The position numbers were made by a program, and so were the translations under genes. Positions 35,194 through 46,000 of a stretch of 64,000 bases of DNA are shown here, one piece after another. The stretch's first letter is position 1; each line of letters opens with the position of its first letter. Under the pieces are notes generated by a model, which was not told the DNA's origin, did not search any database, and worked only from the letters and a program-made list of their open reading frames with translations. Source of the stretch: Rhodospirillales bacterium (GTDB lineage: Bacteria; Pseudomonadota; Alphaproteobacteria; Rhodospirillales; Casp-alpha2); NCBI GenBank assembly GCA_021775095.1, contig JAJFII010000087.1, positions 60,835-124,834 on the forward strand, in the 5' to 3' direction.

Positions 35194-36228
35194 ATGTTAA
35201 AAATAATAATATCGATAATTTCAGCGGTCGCCGTAGGGGCGACGTTGGCAGGCCCCGCTCGGGCGGCTTCCGGCGATACCGTTAAAACCATAAAGGAGCG
35301 CGGCAGCCTGCTTTGCACGGGACATAATGGAAGTTATCTGGGATTTGCAGAAGTTGACGACAAAGGCAAATGGAAAGGGTTTGATATCGAATTTTGTAAA
35401 GCCCTGGCGACCGCGATCCTTGGTTCGCCCGATAAACTGCAAATCATACCCGTGAGCTGGGCACAACGGTTTCCGGCTCTGCAATCCGGCGATATCGATG
35501 TTATCATCAAAGTGACCGGCTGGACCATGGGCAGAGATACCGAGCTTGGGTTGCAGTTTGGCCGGCCTTATTTCATTGGACCGACCACCATCCTCACCCG
35601 TGCAGAACTGAATGCAAAATCGGCAAAGGACCTGGAGGGCGGTGTTTTTTGCATCAATGCCGGAACCTCAATTGAACGTATCGTTGCCGATTACATGGGC
35701 GCACGGGATATCAAATACGAAGCCCTGAATTTCGAAAAAGCAGAAGAACTGCGGGCTGCTCTTTACGCCGGGCGTTGTGATGCGCTGGCTGGGTTTGGGC
35801 CGTTTCTGGCGGCGACCCGGTTCAATGCACCAAATCCAGAGGACTTTGTCATCATCGATGAGGTTCTGGCTCTGGAACCCGAAGGGATTGCGGCGCGTCA
35901 GGGCGATGATAACTTTATCGACGTCATCAACTGGATGGTTTCCGCATTGTTAACGGCAGAAGAAAACGATGTGACCATGGCCAATGTGGACAAACAACGG
36001 GCCAATCCACCATCGCCGACCATTGGCCGTTTGTTGGGTGTAACGCCGGGTATTGGTGATCGATTGGGGTTATCTAATGATTGGGCTTACAACATGATCA
36101 AGGCTGTCGGCAACTATAGCGAAATTTACGAGCGTACAATTGGTAAGGATTCTCCTTACAATTTACCACGCGGTAAAAATCACCTTTGGAAAAATGGTGG
36201 CCTTCACTACTCCCTGGTTCTTGATTGA
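35194..36228 (+). CDS. aapJ: Polar amino-acid ABC transporter, periplasmic binding protein
   Basis: A 344-aa solute-binding protein of the AapJ/BztA group. The signal peptide ends near ARAASG. The core has TVKTIKERGSLLCTG, KGFDIEFCKALATAILG, VSWAQRFPALQSGDIDVI and the C-terminal NWAY-like NDWAYNMIKAVGNYSEIYERT. A strong AGGAAGGAG precedes ATG 35194. An 86-bp gap from the aminotransferase suggests a separate promoter as well. The substrate cannot be read from sequence; hydroxyproline is plausible from the neighbourhood. Confidence 0.9.
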   Translation: MLKIIISIISAVAVGATLAGPARAASGDTVKTIKERGSLLCTGHNGSYLGFAEVDDKGKWKGFDIEFCKALATAILGSPDKLQIIPVSWAQRFPALQSGDIDVIIKVTGWTMGRDTELGLQFGRPYFIGPTTILTRAELNAKSAKDLEGGVFCINAGTSIERIVADYMGARDIKYEALNFEKAEELRAALYAGRCDALAGFGPFLAATRFNAPNPEDFVIIDEVLALEPEGIAARQGDDNFIDVINWMVSALLTAEENDVTMANVDKQRANPPSPTIGRLLGVTPGIGDRLGLSNDWAYNMIKAVGNYSEIYERTIGKDSPYNLPRGKNHLWKNGGLHYSLVLD

Positions 36229-36242
36229 CGACCAAATAAATT

Positions 36243-36272
36243 GGCCGGGCGCGCAAGCGCCTGGCCCGTTTT
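36243..36272 (+). terminator. Intercistronic hairpin after aapJ
   Basis: GGCCGGGCGC, a GCAA loop and GCGCCTGGCC, followed by CGTTTT. It sits between the binding-protein gene and the permease gene, a common place for partial termination or mRNA end protection. Confidence 0.75.
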
Positions 36273-36296
36273 GGGCAACAAGAGGAGGGCCGATCC

Positions 36297-37442
36297 GTGG
36301 TTTCGTTTTTTAAGAACAGCCGGCTGCGCGCCTGGTTTATCCAGGCATTGGTCCTGCTTGCCACGGTCGGGACCCTGGCATCGTTCATCCTGATTACCCG
36401 CCAGAACCTCCTCGACCTGGGGATCGCTACGGGATTTGGCTTTCTCGACCGGTCAACGGGATGGCCGATCAATTTTGCATTATTCGAAGTTACTGCCCGT
36501 TCTCCCTACGCGCATATACTCCTGGCAGGCCTGCTAAACACTTTGCTTGTGGGCCTGTTGGGAATATCGCTTGCCGTCCTTCTCGGGGTCATCGTCGGCC
36601 TTATGCGGGTTTCCCGAAATTTTGTTTTAAATCTCATCGGTACGACATTTGTTGAAGCCTTTCGTAATGTTCCCCTGATTCTTCAGGTCTTTGTTTGGTA
36701 TGCTATTTTTACCCATCTGCCCTCACCCCGGGGTGCCATTTCAATTTTTGGTTTCGGATTTTTATCTAACCGCGGGCTTATGCTCCCGACCTTCGATATG
36801 TCCGGTTGGGACATTGTAATTTTTGTCCTGGGAACTGGTCTTTTTGGATATTTAATTGCGTCATTTGCCAGCTCGCGCGATGCCCTGAGGCGCCATGTCT
36901 GGCCCCTGATACTTGGTGTTGTTATTGCACTGTTTGTTGTTCTCCTGTTCATCGGCAGGACGCCAGGTGAAGCGATTATCAATGTTCCCGAACTGCGTGG
37001 GTTGCGGTTTATTGGCGGGGTCGCCATCAAACCGGAATTTTCGGCGCTTCTCGTTGCCATTGCCGTATTCGGTGGCGCTTATATTGGCGAGATTGTTCGC
37101 GGGGGCATTTTATCCATTGACCGGGGACAAATTGAAGCTGCACGTGCCCTCGGACTTAGCAATTATCAAGTCAATAGGCTGGTAACGCTGCCCCTGGCCT
37201 TTCGCGCCATCCTGCCGGCCCTGGCCAACCAAATTATATGGCTGATGAAAGCAACGACATTGGGGATTGCCATCGGATATCCGGATTATTTTATGGTTGT
37301 TTCGACGTCGATTAATCAAAGCGGTCAGACCATCGAATTACTTTCCTTGCTGATGGGCGGGTTCCTGGTGATCAACTATTCAATTGGTTTTGCCATGAAC
37401 CGCCTCAACCGGCATCTGGCGATCAAAGGACAGGGGGGGTAA
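36297..37442 (+). CDS. aapQ: Amino-acid ABC transporter permease, AapQ type
   Basis: A 381-aa inner-membrane permease with an N-terminal membrane segment, several more helices and the cytoplasmic EAA loop GIVRGGILSIDRGQIEAARALGLSNYQVNRLVTLPLAFRAILPAL that contacts the ATPase. The long form of about 380 aa is typical of the Aap/Bzt group. GTG start at 36297 after AGGAGGG. Confidence 0.9.
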   Translation: MVSFFKNSRLRAWFIQALVLLATVGTLASFILITRQNLLDLGIATGFGFLDRSTGWPINFALFEVTARSPYAHILLAGLLNTLLVGLLGISLAVLLGVIVGLMRVSRNFVLNLIGTTFVEAFRNVPLILQVFVWYAIFTHLPSPRGAISIFGFGFLSNRGLMLPTFDMSGWDIVIFVLGTGLFGYLIASFASSRDALRRHVWPLILGVVIALFVVLLFIGRTPGEAIINVPELRGLRFIGGVAIKPEFSALLVAIAVFGGAYIGEIVRGGILSIDRGQIEAARALGLSNYQVNRLVTLPLAFRAILPALANQIIWLMKATTLGIAIGYPDYFMVVSTSINQSGQTIELLSLLMGGFLVINYSIGFAMNRLNRHLAIKGQGG

Positions 37443-38528
37443 GTGATGACTGCCGTAATCGCCCCGCCGCAAATTGAAACGACCTATTTGGGCTGGGCAA
37501 AACGCCGCCTGTTCGCCTCGCCTGGTGACACAGTTTTGACGCTCATTTTTGGCGGTGCGATGATTTGGTTCTTCCAGTTTTTATTGGACTGGGCGGTTGT
37601 CAATGCGACCTGGGCGGAGGGCGGCAAGGAACTTTGCCGCGAAGTGAGCGGTGCCTGTTGGTCGGTCATTGGGGCGCGTGGCCGGTTGATTTTCTTTGGC
37701 CTGTATCCCTATGAGGAACATTGGCGCTCGACCTTCGCTTGTCTCCTGATTATTGCGACGATGGTACTTTCCTGTGTACCGTGGTTTTGGAGCATGAAGC
37801 GGTTGCCGGTTCTGTGGCTGTCGGGGTTTGGTGCATTTGTTGTTCTGATGTACGGCGGGATTTTTGGCCTTAAAGTTGTCACAACGGAACAGTGGGGCGG
37901 GTTATCTTTAACGGTATTTATATTCTGCGCAGTTGTCGTAATCGGCATGCCCCTGGCCATCGGTTTGGCTTTGGCCCGGCGCTCGAAGTTGCCTGTTGTC
38001 CGACTGGTTGCGGGCAGCATAATCGATTTGTTCCGCTCGCTTCCGCTTTTGACAATTTTGTTTACGGCGGCGGTTGTCGTTCCCTTGACCGTGCCCGACT
38101 GGGCCCAGGGAAATAAACTAGGCCGCGTTGTTGTGGCCTTTGCACTTTTCTTCGCTTGTTATCAGGCGGAGATCATTCGGGCGGGTATGCAGGCAATACC
38201 AGACGGGCAGGAGGAAGCGGCGGCCGCATTGGGGATGAAGTACGGCAGCCGAATTTTTGATATCTTGTTGCCGCAGGCCTTTAGAAATTCTCTGCCGTCG
38301 ACAATCAATCAGTTTGTAATCACTTTCAAGGAAACATCAATTGTTACAATCATTGGTTTCTTTGAAATCATGGCATCGGCAAATGCAGCGGTTGGGACCG
38401 GAGAATGGACAGCGCAGTATATTGAAGTCTATTTCTTCGTTGGTTTTGTTTACTTTCTGTTTGTCTTCGGTCTGTCGCGTTACGGGGCCTATCTGGAACG
38501 TCGTGCGAGGTTAAGTAATGTCCGATAA
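37443..38528 (+). CDS. aapM: Amino-acid ABC transporter permease, AapM type
   Basis: A 361-aa permease with about eight hydrophobic segments and the EAA loop IIRAGMQAIPDGQEEAAAALGMKYGSRIFDILLPQAFRNSLPS. The frame opens with GTG-ATG immediately after the aapQ stop; ATG 37446 is an equally good start. It should pair with AapQ as a heterodimer. The end overlaps the ATPase start by 11 bp. Confidence 0.9.
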   Translation: MMTAVIAPPQIETTYLGWAKRRLFASPGDTVLTLIFGGAMIWFFQFLLDWAVVNATWAEGGKELCREVSGACWSVIGARGRLIFFGLYPYEEHWRSTFACLLIIATMVLSCVPWFWSMKRLPVLWLSGFGAFVVLMYGGIFGLKVVTTEQWGGLSLTVFIFCAVVVIGMPLAIGLALARRSKLPVVRLVAGSIIDLFRSLPLLTILFTAAVVVPLTVPDWAQGNKLGRVVVAFALFFACYQAEIIRAGMQAIPDGQEEAAAALGMKYGSRIFDILLPQAFRNSLPSTINQFVITFKETSIVTIIGFFEIMASANAAVGTGEWTAQYIEVYFFVGFVYFLFVFGLSRYGAYLERRARLSNVR

Positions 38529-39258
38529 AGCCATTCAGTTGATCGATGTAAACAAGTATTACGGCCAATTTCACGCCTTGAAAAACATCAATCTTGAAGT
38601 TGCCGAAGGTGAACGGGTGGTTATTTGCGGGCAGTCGGGATCGGGCAAGTCAACGACAATCCGTTGTATAAATCGTTTGGAAAGGCATAACGACGGGAAA
38701 ATTATTGTTGAAGGGATCGAGCTGACCGATGACATCGATGCGCTTGACGAAGTACGTCGGGAAGTTGGCATGGTCTTTCAGCGGTTTAATTTATTTCCCC
38801 ATCTTACGGTTCTGGAGAACTGCGCATTGCCGCAAATCCGGGCCCGTGGAACAAGTCGCGTCAACGCCGAAAAGATGGGACTTCGACAACTCGACCGAAT
38901 GAAAATTGCCGATCAGGCGTGCAAGTTTGCCGATGAGTTGTCCGGCGGGCAACAGCAGCGCGTTGCCATTGCCCGTGCACTTTGTATGGAGCCCAGAATA
39001 ATGCTGTTTGACGAACCGACATCGGCGCTTGATCCGGAAATGATTGGCGAAGTCCTGGAGTGTATGGTCAACCTTGCTGAAGACGGTATGACGATGATAT
39101 GTGTGACGCACGAAATGGGCTTTGCCCGGAGCGTCGCTGACCGGGTTGTCTTTATGGCTGCGGGACGGATTATTGAACAGGCACCTCCGACGGCGTTCTT
39201 TGAAAACCCGCAAGCCGAAGAAACGCAAGTTTTTCTGAAACAAATCATCAATCATTAA
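38518..39258 (+). CDS. aapP: Amino-acid ABC transporter ATPase, AapP type
   Basis: A 246-aa ABC ATPase: Walker A GQSGSGKST, Q-loop QRFNLFPH, signature LSGGQQQR, Walker B IMLFDEPTSALD and switch histidine in CVTHEMGFA. This is the GlnQ/AapP class. It ends the uptake operon; no clear terminator was seen just after it. Confidence 0.95.
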   Translation: MSDKAIQLIDVNKYYGQFHALKNINLEVAEGERVVICGQSGSGKSTTIRCINRLERHNDGKIIVEGIELTDDIDALDEVRREVGMVFQRFNLFPHLTVLENCALPQIRARGTSRVNAEKMGLRQLDRMKIADQACKFADELSGGQQQRVAIARALCMEPRIMLFDEPTSALDPEMIGEVLECMVNLAEDGMTMICVTHEMGFARSVADRVVFMAAGRIIEQAPPTAFFENPQAEETQVFLKQIINH

Positions 39259-39842
39259 TTTTGTATAAAATAAAAATGCACGAGTGAAGGCATCCCAATG
39301 GGTTCCATTTAAGCTGACCTTATACATAGCGTTTTTTCCAGTTGTCACTCTCCCGTGCCTATGAAGACGCCGGCCAGAGAGCAGAGGGATTGCAGTTCTG
39401 GCTGCATCATTACAATTGGCACCGGCTTCATGCCGGGATAAAAGGAAAATCACCCATCAGCAGATCAGGCTTGGATCGAATGAACAACGTCCTGAGACTC
39501 CACATCTAGCCGCCCTTCTTGTGGATGGGCAAATAAAATGAGAATACGGAACCATAAATTGAGATTTTTGACCAATGGCCGGGGGTCAGAATATAAACTT
39601 TGAATTTTAATTTGTAAAAATTCTAAACGCGAGAATTGATACAGGTTGACCCCACGGGAACATTGAGGATCACCCTTTCCAAGCTTTCTTTCCACGTTTT
39701 CATTCGCCAAAAAAGATCGATCAACAGGTTGAAAATAACACTTGAACTTGAAAATGGAAACAAAATACATTTTAATGAAGACATTAGTGGTTAACATATT
39801 GAGTATTTGAGTATCCCAGCCCACCAGAGACAGGAGGATATC
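39259..39842. other. 584-bp AT-rich intergenic region
   Basis: No convincing gene. The minus-strand frames here (39465-39965 and 38791-39453) lack family features or are antisense to real genes. A nested inverted repeat lies at 39582-39653. The end of the region carries the ribosome site of a 28-aa frame. Confidence 0.5.
39582..39653. repeat. Nested inverted repeat
   Basis: GGGGTCA at 39582-39588 pairs with TGACCCC at 39647-39653. Inside lies an AT-rich inverted repeat beginning GAATTTTAATTTG. It could fold as a long hairpin. Purpose unknown. Confidence 0.5.
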
Positions 39843-39929
39843 ATGGGAGAAAAAGCTGGCGGAGAAAATCCTGAGAAAGAGGAAAAGGATTCCAAAGGAC
39901 AGGATGACCCTAAGCCTGTTGAAAAGTAA
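39843..39929 (+). CDS. 28-aa charged mini-protein (candidate)
   Basis: ATG 39843 is preceded by a consensus AGGAGG at 39832-39837 with five-base spacing, one of the best ribosome sites in the window. The frame encodes 28 residues, almost all Glu, Lys, Asp, Gly, Pro and Ser (starts MGEKAGGENPEKEEKD, ends KPVEK), so the product would be disordered and soluble. It lies 112 bp ahead of the giant amidoligase-like gene on the same strand. No family is recognised. It may be a genuine peptide or a leader for the large gene. Confidence 0.45.
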   Translation: MGEKAGGENPEKEEKDSKGQDDPKPVEK

Positions 39930-40041
39930 ACGCCGCTGATGGACGTTGGCGCGCTGTGGGAACATGGCGTGCCGAGATCAGACTAGACAACCGGGTGCGC
40001 AGATGCGCATGGCTTTTTATGTCCCGCGCTAGAGAGGGATT

Positions 40042-43000
40042 ATGGCAGATGCCCATTGGGTAGGCGTTGAACAAGAGTTTGAGCTCTTCGACTGTGCCAA
40101 CAACAAGCTGGATTTCCGTAGCTTGTTCGACTCTGTCGCCGGTGATTTGAGCGCCGCCCTTTTTCGTAATCGGTACGAAGCCCGACCTAGCCCCAAAGGA
40201 TACGTGCTTTCCGCCGACGTCGAAGAGGCGGAGATCGCCACCGCCCCCATCGAACTGCCGGGGGACAAGCTAGACACCATCATACCGGAAGTGCTGCGAG
40301 CTCGGGCGGATCTCATAAAGCGCCTGAAAGCCACCGATGTCACCAGGGTCGATGGCTATTCCACGCATATAAGTATTTCCGTATCCAACGACGATGCTTG
40401 GGCCTTGGCCCGCGAAGCTATGACAACCATGATCGCGCCTCTCATGCTCCTATTGAGCGGTCCTCAATCAAAGGGGATTCTTGTCCGGCCACGGTTTGAG
40501 CGCCTAGAGATATGTGGTGAATATGTGGACGAGCCCGACGCGCTGTTGGCAGCAACCTGTTTTTGTTACGGCGCCTTAGTGTGCCTACAGCGTACTGAAT
40601 TGCCTCCCGATTGGCCTCGGTTCAGACCTGGTAATTTGAAGTCATCCAACCATCGGGAGGGGTATACAGTCAGCCCGAATTCCTACGGAGAGGATATTGT
40701 CAAAGTAGGGCGGGACGCCAAGCTGCAAGTTACGAGCGGCGGAACCATTAGCGCGGGAAGACTGCTTGCAAACTGGGCCGCCTTTTTACTGCCCTATCTC
40801 AAACCAGTCCTGTCAGAACGGGGAATTCAAACCTTTTTGCGCCAAACCACCGGCACTGGAAAAGTTCTTCAGGAACAAACGGCGGACCGCATCAAACAAG
40901 TCACTACTCCCGACAGTGTAAATATTGCCAGCCCATACGCCCACCGCATCGCAGCCATTGCTGAAGAATTGCCCCGTGCTGGGTATCAAGTTGCCTTTTT
41001 TGATTGGACTGGCGTAGCCCTAAGGCTGCCAGACGGCAGCGGGTATTTGGGTCTGCCCATCACCCATGTTGCCGATTTTATCCAGTCGGTTCGTCAGGAA
41101 CGGGTGCCGGAATTTCTGGAGGGGGTGACGCGTTCCACAACGGCGCTCACAGGGATTGAGCAACTGGCGTTAACGCGTCTCTACGAAGACGTCAATCCTG
41201 AAGCTCTCGGAAATTCGGCAGAAGGACTGGGAGGGAAAAAGAAGAAAATAATCGCGACTTCGGTTCCGACTGATATCACTGTCGGCACGCCGGGAATCTA
41301 TGACGTTCTTTATGTCTGCCATGTGACTGTCACCGTCGCCGAAAAAAAGCTGTGTCTTAACGAAGAAGGCAGTGCCACCGCCCAGACGATTCCTGCCGGG
41401 CCGGTGATCACATGGGTTCTGCCGCCGGGGCTTCGCGCGCTGAGTGGGCAGGGTACCCATACGATCAAATACAAGGCGATCCGTGGCGGTTGTCATACCG
41501 TCAAATGCATCGCCTTTAGTGATTGCGAAGGCGAGGACACGGTGGTGGTCCCCGAAATGGGCCTTATGACAGGTGACGAAGAGCCTGTTCTGTGTGTGGG
41601 CATCGCGGGCCATGCACCGGGTATTCGGCTGTCATCTCCCGTCGCTGCTGGATCATATAAGGAAACGGTAGCTGCCGTAAAAAGCGGCGGCTCCGACATG
41701 GAGACCTATTCGGCGGAATTTCAAGTGGAAGGAACTCTTGTCGATCCCCTGGGATACAAAGGAGCGAACCTAACAATCGAACTTTCTGATGGACTGCAAA
41801 CTGGCTCAACCTCGATTCCCGTCAACGAGGACACAGGGGAATTCGCCTTCACCGTGACGGCGACAGGTACCGGTCTGAAGCGTATAATAATCAGGGCCAA
41901 GGGGGTTACAGGAGCCACGGGTATCGGTATTCTTTCCGGGCAGCTGACGGTGGCCCGCCAGTTCAGGGATACAATTATGCAGTTGATTGGCAATGTGGCC
42001 GCCGCGTATGCCCGAGACGAAGATGACACCAGACAGATGATCCTTGGAGATGGCTCGGGGAGTGCCCCTCCGTCCGTACCTCTCACCCAGGCAGAACTTG
42101 ACCGGCGGCGGGCGCAATTGCGCCGAGACCTTTCAGAGGTAGATGAAGATGCCCGGAATACCCGCACATCGAAGCTGGATAATATGGAGTTTAACTGGTC
42201 GACCGGGTATACGGACATGTCGGACACTTTGTCCGAGAAATCCCGGTACAAGCTGAGCGCCATCGATTGCATGCCAGAACTGGGTCCGACTGCAGACCTG
42301 CTAGATGATACCTTCGAATTAAATAGCGTCGTCACAGCGTTGATATCCGTCGATCCGGAAGCCTTTGTGCCGGTGCCTGGCGGGCATGATGGGGAAGACG
42401 TGCCCGACGTTCCTGGTACCATTTTGCAGGATATTCCGCGCGCTATTGAAGATGATTTCATCATCATGGCCTATAGGAGTTGTCGGGCGCCGGTTGGGGC
42501 ACCCTATAGAGTTACCGTAGAGGGGCAGACCTTCGCGTTAATTAACCAACCAAATGAACAGCGGTTTAATCCTCGCCCACCGCCGGGTGGTGGTAGTGGT
42601 TCATCGGGATCAGGCGGTTCCGGCACCTCCGGACCCGTTGTGGTCGGTGGTGGTGCCCGCTATGAAACCCAGGTGCGTAAAAAGGCAGCTCGTCTGGAAG
42701 CTGCTATTCACGGCAAATGCGAAAACGTCAGGCACTTCGAATGGCGGGTGGTTTACGGCCCTGACTTGAACGGCGTGGAAATCGAAACCGAGGGGGGATT
42801 CCAAGAGATCTGCAAATTCACTGGCGAGGTGCCCGGCCTTTATCTAATCGAAGCCCGCGCCATCACAGACCACGATAATCCCCTTGCCGCCAGTGTCTTC
42901 GAGGTGGAGGTGCTGGATGTGCACCTCAGTTTCAACGCCCCTGATCTAGAAGAAATTCAAGACGAAACGGCTACCGAATTTTGGGTCAGCGTTGACAACG

Positions 43001-46000
43001 GCGAACAACTGCTGGTTAAGTCTCGGGTCGCGCTGTCATCCGACTCCCGCATGGTGCCCAGTAAATTACTTCGCGCGGAATACGAGCTCCGCTGGGCCGG
43101 AATGGAGGTCGGTGGAGCGGGTGGAACGCGTGCCGTTACGGACGTTAATTCCAACAAATCCAGGTTTTATCGAATCGGTACGCGGGCAGGTGCCTCGATT
43201 TTTGTCAGCGGTTACATGATGGAACTTACGCTGACTGACGACAAGGGAGAGCGCCATATATATGATCTGTCTGGCGCGTCCTTTGACGATACTTTGGGTA
43301 CGGTATTTATACGCCAAGGCAAACCGGACCGGGTGACCCTTCGCATCCTTTCTTCGGGTGTGGCGCTGCCGAACGTCACCGAGCGGGTGCTGCAGCCTTT
43401 CGACGTGGCCGAAGAGTACCAGTACGAAAACGTCGACGATATTCGCCAGTCCGCAATGTCACTTGAGGAGTTCGAGATCGGCAACAGCGAGCATATGCTT
43501 TTCAAGTTTGAAGCCAAGGATCGCCACGGCAATCCGGTCGCCGAGGACACGGAAGTCGGCTTCCGCTCATTCGGTTCTGGAGTCATTTTGACTCAGGGGG
43601 GCAACGAGGATCCGAATCATTTCTTCAAGTTCGACAGCGGTGGCAAAGTAACGATGGGTTACCGGACTCCCCAGAAGACATTGAACCAATCCCTGGTGGT
43701 GACCAACATCGATGACAAGGTTTATTTCATCGGCAACCCCATGGCGTCCCTCACCTTTGTCGCCCTATCCGATGCCAGCAATATTACTACCGACATCAAT
43801 GGCAAAACCGTCAATGTGCATGAGCTCGCTGGGGCGGCTTATGCCGAGATTGAAGTATTGGGTCCCGGCGGTCGGGGCACCAATGCCCGGTTCCGAATTC
43901 ATGCCCGCATCGCAGGCGGGTCAATAAGGCAACGGGAAGGTGACATCTGGACCCCGGATTTGGAAACCGTAACCGATGCCGATGGAAAGCTTCGACTGTA
44001 TTTCAATCCCATGCCTCACTCCCCGGACGGAACCGTTCCTTTGGGTGCGCGGAACGTATGGGGAGAGACAAACCTTTTTATCTCTGTTGGTGCCTTAAAA
44101 GACACCTTCAAGGTCAACTTCGATATCGTCGCATCTGTGCGTCGGGTGCCCCGCCTTGAATTGCCCATGATGCCCATGGTTCAGCAGGAAAATCTGAACT
44201 GGTTACCTCGCCCCAGGGACATTAATCCGGCAGGAGCACCCCAACTCGCGCCGGGAGAACTCCAAGGGGACGCCGGCCAGGAAATTCTGATAGAGTTGAA
44301 AGAGCATGTGGAATTCCGGCCCTATGGACGTTTCGAGTTCAATTCTCCTGTAACTGGGCTATGGAATCCTCCAGCAACAAATTCGGCTCCGCGAGACCGG
44401 AAGTACAATCCTCCGATTCCCATCGAGATAAAAGGAAGGAATCAATCCAGCATTTTGGCGGCGGCCGCTGGCCATGCGGTTGTCGCCATTCCCCCCGCAC
44501 CGTCTCCTAACAGCGGTAATGTCCTCAAGCTTGCCTACTCGATACCTGCAGCCCTAGCCGGCCTGGATTATTCGGCCAGCGTTCCCGGCTCCTTCGGATT
44601 CCGGATCAATTTCGCGGTTTATCTGGACGGCAATCAGGAGGACTGTGACATTCTAAAAGTGGTCGGAAGCGACCCCAACAACGTTCCGTTAGAAAGCCGG
44701 GGTGCTCTGACGGTACGATTTACTTCTCAGTCTATGCCTCCCACGTTGGTGGTGGAATATAACGCTGCCGGCTGTCCGGCACGCGCCGCAATCCGGATGA
44801 TGCCAATCCCCAGACGAGTTCCTCTTAATGCCTGGATTCAGTTGGAGTTGACAGTAATGCCGGAATTCTCCAATGACAGGGTCGTAGTGGACGCCAGTTT
44901 TGCCGGACCGGGCTTTTCCCGTTCGGTCCAGCGTAATGGCGAAAATTTTAACTTCCTTGCGGGCAATATCTATTTCGTCCAATTGGCCATGCCCGATGAC
45001 GGCGAGGTTTTTATCGACGGCCTGGAGTACCTGATACCGCAAAACGGTTCCCTCCATATGCGTCGGGATGACGGGCTCGACACCATCTGGCATACGGAAC
45101 GTTTGACCGGTGATCGGGCCATGCCGCCTCTCGTCAATGAGGAACGGGCCAATGCGACCCGTCCCACCTTTTCTGCCAGCCTCGAACCCCACGCCGAGAT
45201 GACCGTCGCCTATTGTGACAAACTACAGTTTGAACGGGTGCGGATTGGCGCTGCCGACCGGGACTTGGCTATGGCAGCGGCCTATACGGAAGATACCATT
45301 CTCAGTTTCATCGTCGGTGACAGCCAAACGGTTCCTGGTATGGGGGCAGACCTAGTCGCCGGCCTGGTGGGCTGGGGGGATGCCCGCGATATCGCAAAAA
45401 ACCTAGCCTTCTTGTGGCCAGGGGGACGGGATCCAAACTGGAATGAGTTTACCCTCGCTGTTTGTGGTTTGGCCCTGGATGTCGCACAAATTTTCAGCGC
45501 TGGCGCCGCCGCCGCACCCAACGCGTTGATCGGCTGCATCAAGGTGATGATGAAGCGGCTGGAACCGTTTATCGACTTTTTCCCCCAGGCGGCGCGCATC
45601 GCCTCCGAACTGGCCGACCTTGCCCGCAAGGTCCTAATTGAAATGCGCGGAGCCCGTATTGCGCAGGGCACCACCATCGTCATCACAATCAACGATCTCA
45701 GACAGATGGTGCCAGCAGGACTGGTCGACTTTTTGTTCAAGGACCTGAACGAAGATCATTTGAAGACGTTCGTGGAATTCGCCAAGTCTGTCACGCCTTC
45801 TTTCAATCCCTTGGCCGTGATGACACCCACCGCCATCTCCGACGCTTACAACCACATTGCTAATATTCAGGAGAATGCAGGGCGGGTGCAGGAAATGACC
45901 GAGGTGGTTGAACTGTTGATGGCCCGGATCGATTTGCTGGCCTGGTTCTTCAACCCGGTATTCAAGAACATCGACGGCATTAGCGATGTGGGGTCGGCCG

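Noticed and set aside
38791..39453. 220-aa minus-strand frame
   Set aside because: Most of it is antisense to the aapP ATPase gene and it shows no family motif.
39465..39965. 166-aa minus-strand frame before the giant gene
   Set aside because: Low-complexity AT-rich translation, no ribosome site, and it opposes the mini-protein with the strong ribosome site.
41721..42467. 248-aa Ser-rich minus-strand frame inside the giant gene
   Set aside because: A shadow of the large gene; Ser/Pro-rich antisense noise.
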